From NCBI GenBank assembly GCA_947478725.1, contig CANJWZ010000003.1, forward strand, positions 1-64,000: a DNA stretch of 64,000 nucleotides, written 5' to 3'. Positions 56,995-64,000 of this stretch are shown piece by piece (positions within the stretch are counted from its first letter, which is position 1; every line of letters starts with the position of its first letter). Below the pieces are notes generated by a model. That model was not told where the DNA came from. It made no database searches and saw only the letters and a program-made list of their open reading frames with translations. Made by a program: the position numbers and the translations under genes. The DNA is from Comamonadaceae bacterium. GTDB taxonomy: Bacteria > Pseudomonadota > Gammaproteobacteria > Burkholderiales > Burkholderiaceae_C.

Positions 56995-58473
56995 ATGTCG
57001 TCACGCTTTTCATGCCCGTCGAAACCCCGAATGCTAAAGCGCGCCCTGGGTTTTGTGCTTTGTCTGACGGTGCTGGCAAGCTGGTCTGTAAGCGCGCAAA
57101 CCACCCACGACACGAAAAACGGCGGTCCAAGCGATAGCAACCATGCTGCGGCGTGGCGTGTGACATCTCGTTTGGGCTACGGCCCCACACCAGAAACAGC
57201 AAGCGCCGCAGAGCCAAACCCCAAGGCTTGGGGCTTGCATCAAATCGAGCTCGCCTTTGCAGCCAGCCAGAGTGCGCCGTCGATACCTTCAGACATTGCG
57301 CGGTTTAACCAGCCTTTGACGGCCACGGTCAAAGACTTTCAGGCCGAGCGCGAGGCGCGTAAAAACATCAAAGCGCCTGCGGCAGGCGCGTTAGCCATGG
57401 CAGAGGACACCACGGGCGCGCTGGGTTTTAGCCGCGACATGACGCAAACGGCGAATGCATGGCGATTGATGGCCTGTAGCGACCCAACGCTTGAAAACCC
57501 GCTGCTGGCCCGAATGACAGAGTTCTGGTTTAACCACCTGAATGTTTTTGCAGGCAAAGGCCCGGTGCGGCCGTTTGTCGGTCACTACCTTGTCAATGTG
57601 ATTCGCGCCAACGCGCTGGGAAAGTTTGAAGACCTGTTGCTGGCCAGTGCCCGCCACCCAGCCATGCTGTTTTATTTAGACCAGGCACAAAGCAACGTGC
57701 GCGGCCTGAATGAAAACTACGCACGCGAGCTGATGGAGCTGCACACCCTGGGTGTTAACGCCGGCTATAGCCAAAACGATGTGCGTGAGCTGGCCCGTAT
57801 CTTGACGGGATGGACAGTCGGTGTTCAGCTGGGCGAAGGCTTCAGATTTGCTGAGCGCCTGCACGACAGCGGCAGCAAAAAGCTGTTGGGTCGCACCTTT
57901 AACAACAACGGCATGCAAGAGGGCGAAGACGCGATTCGCATGCTGGCGCGTCACCCAGCCACCGCCAAGCGCATTGCCCTGCGTTTTGCTACCACTTTTG
58001 TAGCAGACAAGCCGCCGCAAGCTCTGGTTGACCAGCTGGCCGCCACCTTTACCCGAACCCACGGCGACATTCGGGCAGTCATGCGCACGCTGGTCGAGTC
58101 ACCCGAATTTTGGCGGGCCGACAACACCCTGTTCAAAACGCCGCTGGACTTTGCCTGCTCTGCATTGACAGCTGGCGGCGGTGTCAAAGAGCGTCGCGAG
58201 ATTCAATTAACGCTGGGCTTTTTAGCGCAAGCGGGCCAGCCACTGCACGGCTGGCAAACACCCGACGGCTACAAGACCGATGCCGCCACCTGGCTGGCCC
58301 CAGAGGCGCTGACGCGCCGCGCCGACTACGCCATGGCGCTGGGCGGCCGCATCCATGAGCCGACCTATTTGCGGCCCTTTTTCAGTGCCGCCAGTTCCAA
58401 CCGCATTGCCCTTGAGCAGCCCGCCAGCCGCAGCGGCCTGATGCTGGCCAGCCCTGACTTCATGAACAAATAA
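56995..58473 (+). CDS. DUF1800 family protein
   Basis: A 492-residue protein matching the DUF1800 family. It has a signal peptide (LGFVLCLTVLASWSVSAQ), FWFNHLNVFAGKGPVR and NENYARELMELHTLGVN as family segments. The ATG has CAGGAG upstream; the long open frame before it lacks a ribosome site. It is paired with a DUF1501 gene 14 bases on, a common pairing in bacteria. The function of the pair is not known; it is exported. Confidence 0.88.
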   Translation: MSSRFSCPSKPRMLKRALGFVLCLTVLASWSVSAQTTHDTKNGGPSDSNHAAAWRVTSRLGYGPTPETASAAEPNPKAWGLHQIELAFAASQSAPSIPSDIARFNQPLTATVKDFQAEREARKNIKAPAAGALAMAEDTTGALGFSRDMTQTANAWRLMACSDPTLENPLLARMTEFWFNHLNVFAGKGPVRPFVGHYLVNVIRANALGKFEDLLLASARHPAMLFYLDQAQSNVRGLNENYARELMELHTLGVNAGYSQNDVRELARILTGWTVGVQLGEGFRFAERLHDSGSKKLLGRTFNNNGMQEGEDAIRMLARHPATAKRIALRFATTFVADKPPQALVDQLAATFTRTHGDIRAVMRTLVESPEFWRADNTLFKTPLDFACSALTAGGGVKERREIQLTLGFLAQAGQPLHGWQTPDGYKTDAATWLAPEALTRRADYAMALGGRIHEPTYLRPFFSAASSNRIALEQPASRSGLMLASPDFMNK

Positions 58474-58487
58474 GCCAAAGGACAGAC

Positions 58488-59819
58488 ATGCAAACCGCAC
58501 AGCTTTCGCGCCGCCGCCTGTTGATGGCATCTGGCATCGCCTTGGCGGGCAGCACATCGCGCATCTGGGCGCAGGCTGCACTGCCTGGCACTACTGGCAC
58601 GGGCCGCTTGGTGGTGGTGCTGCTGCGCGGCGCCTATGACGGCCTGTCCGCTTTTGTGCCGTATGCCGACGCCGACTACTACGCCAGCCGCCCCAACATC
58701 GCGGTTGCTGCGCCAGACGGAACCGCAAAAACAGCGCTCAGACTCGACAACACTTTTGCGCTGCACCCAGCCCTTGCGCCCGTGTTGCCGCTGTGGCAAC
58801 AGGGCGTGCTCAGCTTTGTCCCCAGCGCGGGCTTGCCCGCTCCGAACCGGTCACATTTTGACGCCCAGTATGAAATGGAAATTGGCCAACGAGGCAAGAC
58901 CAGCGCGGCCCCTGGCTGGTTGAACAAAGTAGCCAGCAGCAGCAACAAAACGCTGACATCAGCCATCGGCGTCGGGGAGGCCAACCCAGCCATTCTGGCC
59001 GGTGACGCGCCCGTCAAACTCATCCCGCGCGGCCAGGCAGCTGAGCGCACCGGCGTGCTGGCCAACGATAAAACCCGCCAAGCGCTGATGGACTTGTATG
59101 CAGGCAACGACAAGCTCAGCGAAGCCTTCCGCCAAGGAGCAGGTAGCCGCATGCAAAGCGCACAAGAGCTGGTCACAGAGAAAATGGAAATAGACGGCAA
59201 AAAGATGGGTCCGGCCCTCGACAGACGCTTGGACAAAGACGGCACCCCTGCCACAGCACAAGCCCAGAACGCACAAATGCTGGCCGCCAGCAACGGCGCT
59301 GCAGACCCGGTCGGCTTACAGCTGGACGCGCAGCACCTGGGCACGCTGATGCGCAACGACCGCCATCTTCGTATCGGCTTTTTGTCAGCCGGCGGCTGGG
59401 ACACCCACGCCAACCAGGGCCATGCGACCGGGCAACTGGCCAACAACCTAGGCAACCTGGGCCTGGCAATTGCGCAACTGCGGCAAGACTTTTCTGAGCC
59501 TGGCGATGTGGTGGTGGTGATGAGCGAGTTTGGCCGCACAGCGGCGGAGAACGGCACCCGCGGTACCGACCACGGCTACGGCAACGCCATGTGGCTGGTG
59601 GGTAGCCGCGTCAACGGCGGCAAGTGGCATGGCCAGTGGACAGGCCTGGCACGCGGCAACCTGAACGAAGCGCGCGATGTACCCGCGCACCACGACTACC
59701 GTGCGGTGCTGGCGCAGCTGATGCGCAGCACCTTTGCGATGCCCGATTCAGCCCTGGCCAGCATCTTGCCCAACACCAACTGGGACACGCGGCTAGACAG
59801 CTTGCTGCGAAAAACATAG
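58488..59819 (+). CDS. DUF1501 family protein
   Basis: A 443-residue protein with a Tat-type signal (SRRRLLMASGIALAGSTSRIWAQ). The FGRTAAENGTRGTDHGYGNA segment has the metal-binding pattern of alkaline-phosphatase-like DUF1501 proteins, and VVLLRGAYDGLSAFVPY is typical of the family. Function unknown. It is exported folded through Tat, in an operon with DUF1800. Confidence 0.88.
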   Translation: MQTAQLSRRRLLMASGIALAGSTSRIWAQAALPGTTGTGRLVVVLLRGAYDGLSAFVPYADADYYASRPNIAVAAPDGTAKTALRLDNTFALHPALAPVLPLWQQGVLSFVPSAGLPAPNRSHFDAQYEMEIGQRGKTSAAPGWLNKVASSSNKTLTSAIGVGEANPAILAGDAPVKLIPRGQAAERTGVLANDKTRQALMDLYAGNDKLSEAFRQGAGSRMQSAQELVTEKMEIDGKKMGPALDRRLDKDGTPATAQAQNAQMLAASNGAADPVGLQLDAQHLGTLMRNDRHLRIGFLSAGGWDTHANQGHATGQLANNLGNLGLAIAQLRQDFSEPGDVVVVMSEFGRTAAENGTRGTDHGYGNAMWLVGSRVNGGKWHGQWTGLARGNLNEARDVPAHHDYRAVLAQLMRSTFAMPDSALASILPNTNWDTRLDSLLRKT

Positions 59820-59921
59820 CAAGGATCTCAGAAAGTAAAGCGACTGTAAGGCGTTCAACCGAAGCCCGCCCCAGCCGCCATGGATACAGGCAGCAAAGTG
59901 CCAGCTAAATCCTGATCTGGT

Positions 59922-60881
59922 TCAGGCACCGCGCAACTTTTCAGGTCGCGCTATCTTTTTAAACTTGATCAGCCGCGCCATTTCAATCGCGTCCTTTTTA
60001 ACCTGCCGTTCAGCGTCCAGCAGTTGCCCAGCAGCCAGCCAGCCTGCAAACTCGTCGGGTGTTTCGAGTGTGATGCGGCCCAGCGCGCTTTGGCGAAATT
60101 CGTAAATCACAATCTCGGCGGCTTTTTGCAGATTGATGCGGCCTTTGGGCAGTACCGCGCCGCGTTTGCGGCCAATGTCTTCCAGCACTGTTTCGTCAGT
60201 AGATTCGGGCGTGATGTTGACCTTGTAGCGATCCGTCAGCGCAGCCGGGTATTTTTTGATCAGCAAATTCAACAGCTCAAGGGCGACTTCTTCTTCACTG
60301 AACGCATTGCGGCCAATCGCACCGCTGGCGGCCAGGTTGTAGCCGCTTTGCGCCACGATGATGCGCGGCCACAGCATGCCCGGCGTGTCCCACAAATAAA
60401 ACCCGTCCGCCAGCACAATGCGCTGCTCGATTTTGGTGATGCCTGCCTCGTCCCCGGTTTTGGTGGCGCGCTTGCCCGTCAGGGTGTTGATCAAGGTTGA
60501 TTTGCCAACGTTGGGGATGCCGCAAATCAGCACACGCATCGGCTTGACCATGCTGCCGCGCAGCGGTGCCAGCGCATGGCAGGCGTCTATCAGCTTGCGG
60601 GCCGGTGCAGTTTCGCTCGCATCGAGTTCAATGGCCCGGGTGCTGGGCAGCGCGTTGTAGTGTGCCAGCCACAGTTGGGTCACCAGCGGGTCGGCCAGGT
60701 CTTGCTTGTTCAGCACCTTCAGCGTGGGGCGCGACGCTGTCAGTTCGGCCAGCTTGGGGTTAGCGCTGGAGCCGGGCAGGCGCGCGTCCAGCAGTTCAAT
60801 GACCACATCAATTTCTTTGATGCGTTCACTGATCGCCTTTTGCGTCAGGTACATATGCCCTGGAAACCACTGAATCGCCAT
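59922..60881 (-). CDS. ylqF: YlqF/RbgA-type ribosome assembly GTPase
   Basis: A 319-residue circularly permuted GTPase. The G4 motif LNKQD comes first (residues ~57-61), then GIPNVGKST (G1) and DTPG (G3), the permuted order of YlqF/RbgA. WFPGHMYLTQKAI at the N-terminus is diagnostic. It acts in assembly of the 50S subunit. No operon partner on this strand. Confidence 0.93.
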   Translation of the reverse strand: MAIQWFPGHMYLTQKAISERIKEIDVVIELLDARLPGSSANPKLAELTASRPTLKVLNKQDLADPLVTQLWLAHYNALPSTRAIELDASETAPARKLIDACHALAPLRGSMVKPMRVLICGIPNVGKSTLINTLTGKRATKTGDEAGITKIEQRIVLADGFYLWDTPGMLWPRIIVAQSGYNLAASGAIGRNAFSEEEVALELLNLLIKKYPAALTDRYKVNITPESTDETVLEDIGRKRGAVLPKGRINLQKAAEIVIYEFRQSALGRITLETPDEFAGWLAAGQLLDAERQVKKDAIEMARLIKFKKIARPEKLRGA

Positions 60882-60947
60882 TGTTCAAACTCTTTCGTTG
60901 CTAGAACGTATTATCGGTGGCCTTACTTTTCATCAATCATCTGCACC

Positions 60948-61202
60948 ATGCCCCTGCCTCAAGCACCGACCCAACAACCGAGCAAAAAGCTCAACACCCA
61001 AGCCAACAACGAGCTGGCCATCAAGGGCATTTTGTGCATTCTGATTGGCTTGGGCGTGGTGGTCTCGCCCTACTTCATCACCTCGCCCGGCATGCAAGGC
61101 ATCGTTGCCAAGTCAGCGGCGGTTGGCTGGTTTGCACTGGTGCTGGGTTTGGCGTTTGTGGGGCTGTACGCACGGCGGCGCATGGCGGGCAAGTCACTAT
61201 GA
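60948..61202 (+). CDS. Small two-helix membrane protein
   Basis: 84 residues with two hydrophobic segments (GILCILIGLGVVVSPYFI and AAVGWFALVLGLAFVGLY) and a basic C-terminus. I do not recognise a family. It is divergent from ylqF, 66 bases away, and converges on gshA. The ATG has no clear ribosome binding site, which lowers confidence. Confidence 0.6.
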   Translation: MPLPQAPTQQPSKKLNTQANNELAIKGILCILIGLGVVVSPYFITSPGMQGIVAKSAAVGWFALVLGLAFVGLYARRRMAGKSL

Positions 61203-61245
61203 ATACGATAGCGTATAGCCCAATAATATATTGGGCCGCAGGCCT

Positions 61246-62820
61246 TTAGGCGCTTAAAACAGTTGCGGCTTCAGTCTTTTTGGGAACATTCAGCCGCTCG
61301 GCAGACACATACTGCTCGCGGTACACCTCAAACGGCATGCTGTCGAGGGCTTCGATCTTCTTTTGATCCACCATCGACTGCTGGCTAAGCTGGGTGAAGT
61401 GCGCATGCTGCTCGTTGGAAAATGGCAGCGCTTGAAAATAAGCCTTGGTTTTTTCAGACTGTGCGCGCACAAACTTCACGAAGGAGTGGTCGTGGTCTTT
61501 GGCCATGGCGGCCAGGACTCGGGCTGATGGCAGGGTGCTGGCATCGTTCAAACCAACTGTGGCGGCCGCCAACGCGGCGCTGTAGTCTGATGTACCGTGC
61601 GCGGCGTCCAGCGCAGCGGCGATCGGGGCGCACTCGGCAACGATCTGATGCCCCCAGTCGGTCAGCAGCACTTCTTGACTACCGCGCTCCAATGTCAAAC
61701 CAGGTTCACGCCCACGGGCAGCGGTGCGGTGCTGGTTGCGCGCCAGCGCAGCGATTTCTTCCGGGCTGTCAGGCGGGCTGGCGTTTGTCAAACAGTGCAG
61801 CAAAAACACGTCTAAAAACCGCATGGTCTGCGTGCTGATGCCAGCGGGCTCGAACGGGTCCAGGTCCATCAAACGCACTTCGATGTATTCAACCCCCCGC
61901 TCACGCAGGGCGTGCAGGGGCCGCTCGCCAGGGAAGATCACGCGTTTGGGCCGAATGGTGCCGTAAAACTCGTTTTCAATTTGCAGCAGCGTTGTGCCCA
62001 GCTGGTTGTAGTCGCCACCGGGGTTTTGGATGCCTACTTTTTCGTACGCCGCATAAGGCCGTGTCAAGGCATCTTGCAGCGAGGCGGCGTAACCTTCGAG
62101 GCTGTTGTAACTGACGGCCAAGGACGCCTGTGCGTCGCTCTGGTAGCCCAGCCGGCCCATGCGCAGCGATGTGCCGTAGGGCATGTACATGGTGCTCGGG
62201 CTCAGTTGCTGTAGCTCGTGTTGCCTGCCGGCCACAAAGGTCGAACACACGGCAGGCGACGCGCCAAACAGGTACAGCAGCAAAAACGACTGGCGGCGAA
62301 AGTTGCGAATCTGCGCAAAATACTGCTCGCTGGTGACCCCCGGGAACGACCAGTTGTAATGAATGCCAGAAATGGTTTGCATGCGCCGCCCGTAGCGGTG
62401 CGACAGGCCCAGGCGATACACGCTTTTGGCGCGGCCCACGTTGGACGAGCCAAAACGGGCCACCGGAATGGTTTCATCCGTCGGCAAACCGCAGGGCATG
62501 CTGGATACCCACAACATCTCGTCGCCCAGCGCCTGCATGCTGCGGTAGGTGAACTGGTGGACTTGCGTCAGCTCGTCCAGGGCAGCCTGCACGCTGGTGT
62601 GAACGCCCGTGACCAGCTCAACCTGCGATTCGCTGAAGTCAGTCGTGATGCAGGGATGCGTCAGCGCCGAACCCAGGGCCAGAGGATGCGGCGTCAGTGC
62701 CAACGCGCCGCTGGGCTGGGCCCTAAGGCTTTCTTTTTCGATCCCGCAAGACATGCCTTTCAGGCGATCAGGCGACAAATCTGTGCTCGACAGGAATGTG
62801 TGTGCCTGTAAATGGGTCAT
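61246..62820 (-). CDS. gshA: Glutamate-cysteine ligase
   Basis: A 524-residue enzyme for the first step of glutathione synthesis, of the proteobacterial GshA type (E. coli 518). GIEKESLR near residue 26, FSESQVELVT and a VSSMPCGLP segment are typical. The start at 62820 has GGAAG upstream; a longer frame adds 15 codons. It is a single gene. Confidence 0.94.
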   Translation of the reverse strand: MTHLQAHTFLSSTDLSPDRLKGMSCGIEKESLRAQPSGALALTPHPLALGSALTHPCITTDFSESQVELVTGVHTSVQAALDELTQVHQFTYRSMQALGDEMLWVSSMPCGLPTDETIPVARFGSSNVGRAKSVYRLGLSHRYGRRMQTISGIHYNWSFPGVTSEQYFAQIRNFRRQSFLLLYLFGASPAVCSTFVAGRQHELQQLSPSTMYMPYGTSLRMGRLGYQSDAQASLAVSYNSLEGYAASLQDALTRPYAAYEKVGIQNPGGDYNQLGTTLLQIENEFYGTIRPKRVIFPGERPLHALRERGVEYIEVRLMDLDPFEPAGISTQTMRFLDVFLLHCLTNASPPDSPEEIAALARNQHRTAARGREPGLTLERGSQEVLLTDWGHQIVAECAPIAAALDAAHGTSDYSAALAAATVGLNDASTLPSARVLAAMAKDHDHSFVKFVRAQSEKTKAYFQALPFSNEQHAHFTQLSQQSMVDQKKIEALDSMPFEVYREQYVSAERLNVPKKTEAATVLSA

Positions 62821-63014
62821 GGTGCTATCTTCCGTATTCTTTTCGACTGGGCTGGAAGTTATCACAGGCCAGCTTTTTTCGCTGGCGCGAGCCGCTTATC
62901 AGCGCTGAAGCGAAGCACATGCCTTCTTTTGGCTTGCCAGTTCAACTTGCAGGCCAAGAGAAAGAACTATAAAGTATCAAAAAACAATGTATGTGAAGCA
63001 TTTTTCAGGGATGT

Positions 63015-63794
63015 ATGGTCAATTTCTTTAAAAAGCTGTTCTCGTCGGCTGGTGTCAAGCAGCCCCCGGCTGGCGACAGCTCTTTGTCCAACAGCCACAC
63101 TCACCATCAGTCCATCCTCAATGATGGTTCGGAAACGGCGACCCGCGGCCAACTGGTGCAGGTCGTGATGCGCGACCTGGTCCGCAAAAGCGGCATACCG
63201 CCGGCCTGGATTCAGTGCCAGATTCAGGTCGTCAGCAGCCGCAAGCGGGGCCGGGGCATTTTTGTGCGCCTGGTGGTCAAGCAATGGGATCAGCGACTCA
63301 TGAAGTACGCTTTCGCCTTTCAAAAAGCGCTGCTGACAGACATCGTTCAAGTTGAACCCAAGGCGGCCGCCTGGTTGCACGGCATTGCCTGGCAACTTGA
63401 AGTGGCCAGCACCTGCCCCGTGACCGAGCTGCCCGGCGGCCAATACTGGAAAACACACGGGGAAGTCGATCCTTTTGACATCGTTGCCATGCCCGCCAGT
63501 GCCATGCCTGCTCAAGCGGCTGTTACTGGCCCCATGGCTGCCCCAGGGTCTGTTGCGGGAGTGACGCTGTCCAATCCAGTGACGCCTGTGCTTGCCGCGG
63601 CTGCGGTTCCTGCCTTTGCTCTGGACGAGCTTGAACCGCTGGCGCCTGTGATTGAAAAGCCGCCAACGCCAGAAAACGACACCGCGGAGGACCTGGAACG
63701 CCTGTTTGCCATCCGGGACAGGGAACTGAAACACCCGGCCGTCAGCAAGCCGTTGCCACAGGGTTACGAAAAAACCGAGCCCTCGCCCCTTTAG
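63015..63794 (+). CDS. Hypothetical protein
   Basis: A 259-residue protein that I do not recognise. Residues ~40-150 look globular with a conserved-looking core (QVVSSRKRGRGIFVRLVVKQ), residues ~155-215 are Ala/Pro-rich low-complexity linker, and the end is acidic. No signal peptide or membrane segment is visible. The ATG follows CAGGG. It is divergent from gshA and converges on a carboxylesterase. Confidence 0.7.
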   Translation: MVNFFKKLFSSAGVKQPPAGDSSLSNSHTHHQSILNDGSETATRGQLVQVVMRDLVRKSGIPPAWIQCQIQVVSSRKRGRGIFVRLVVKQWDQRLMKYAFAFQKALLTDIVQVEPKAAAWLHGIAWQLEVASTCPVTELPGGQYWKTHGEVDPFDIVAMPASAMPAQAAVTGPMAAPGSVAGVTLSNPVTPVLAAAAVPAFALDELEPLAPVIEKPPTPENDTAEDLERLFAIRDRELKHPAVSKPLPQGYEKTEPSPL

Positions 63795-63828
63795 ACGGTC
63801 TGGCTGGCTGTCTGGCTGGCCGTCAACT

Positions 63829-64000
63829 TCAAGCCAGAACGCGGTTCAAAAAAACCTCAAGGTCGGCGACTTCCTCTGGGCACACCGAGTGCTCCATCGG
63901 GTAGTCGTGCCACTCTACCGCATAGCCGATAGCCTTCAACGCATCGCGTGATGCCGTGCCGCGTGGCAATGCCACCACAGGGTCGCGCGTGCCGTGGGCC
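63829..64000 (-). CDS. Carboxylesterase/phospholipase, C-terminal part only
   Basis: The last 56 residues before the stop at 63829 read AHGTRDPVV, then GYAVEWHDYPMEHSVCPEEV, matching the C-terminal part of the YpfH/dienelactone-hydrolase-like esterases. The Asp in GTRDPVV and the His in PMEHSV are the last two members of the catalytic triad. The rest of the gene lies beyond the window. Confidence 0.85.
   Translation of the reverse strand, partial: AHGTRDPVVALPRGTASRDALKAIGYAVEWHDYPMEHSVCPEEVADLEVFLNRVLA

Overview
The window looks like a piece of a betaproteobacterial chromosome, most likely Comamonadaceae (Polaromonas, Rhodoferax or Variovorax type). This rests on gene content: an aerobic benzoyl-CoA (box) operon with a BoxR-type regulator, Bug/TTT-type binding proteins, an IclR-type PobR next to pobA, a tandem glycine riboswitch before gcvTHP, and short GC-rich repeats that I recall as common in this family. 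The genus is inference; there is no rRNA gene.

Layout. 1-6.6 kb: the 3' part of a 2OG-Fe(II) oxygenase and a branched-chain-type ABC transporter (livFGMH plus binding protein, minus strand). This stretch is bracketed by an 84-bp direct repeat whose second copy abuts a tRNA-Arg gene, as in a decayed tRNA-associated island. 6.6-13.4 kb: tRNA-Arg, tRNA-Pro, the boxR-boxC-boxB operon, a divergent flavodoxin gene and benzoate-CoA ligase; no boxA is visible. 13.35-20.5 kb: a TetR-controlled aromatic locus. A PaaA-like di-iron oxygenase, two enoyl-CoA hydratase-family proteins and a Rieske ferredoxin run left; a phenylacetate-CoA-ligase-like enzyme, a 66-residue protein, a Rieske ring oxygenase and a short-chain dehydrogenase run right. 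Near-identical 18-bp palindromes lie in both promoter regions. This is the best candidate for an undescribed aryl-CoA pathway. 20.6-25.4 kb: a second liv-type transporter. 25.4-27.9 kb: pobR/pobA and a CaiB remnant. 28-39.2 kb: a phthalate-type locus (Rieske oxygenase, dihydroxyphthalate decarboxylase, dihydrodiol dehydrogenase, a reductase lacking its FMN domain, MarR regulator) together with a ThDP decarboxylase, an aldehyde dehydrogenase and transport proteins. 39.2-41.1 kb: 3-oxoacid CoA-transferase and a broken pcaC. 41.3-50 kb: AhpD-like protein, thioesterase, EamA exporter, SDR, ETF-ubiquinone oxidoreductase, and a DenD-like dehydrogenase with a TRAP transporter. 50-54.8 kb: riboswitch-controlled glycine cleavage system, whose gcvP carries a GC-rich repeat in frame. 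54.9-64 kb: a frameshifted light-dependent protochlorophyllide reductase homologue, alpha/beta hydrolase, DUF1800/DUF1501 pair, YlqF GTPase, glutamate-cysteine ligase, a hypothetical gene and the end of a carboxylesterase.

How it fits together: transporters and CoA ligases bring in and activate aromatic acids. Ring oxygenases (BoxB, PaaA-like, Rieske, PobA) channel them to central intermediates. The CoA-transferase and ETF-QO would feed products and electrons into central metabolism. Each aromatic module has its own local regulator (BoxR, TetR, IclR, MarR).
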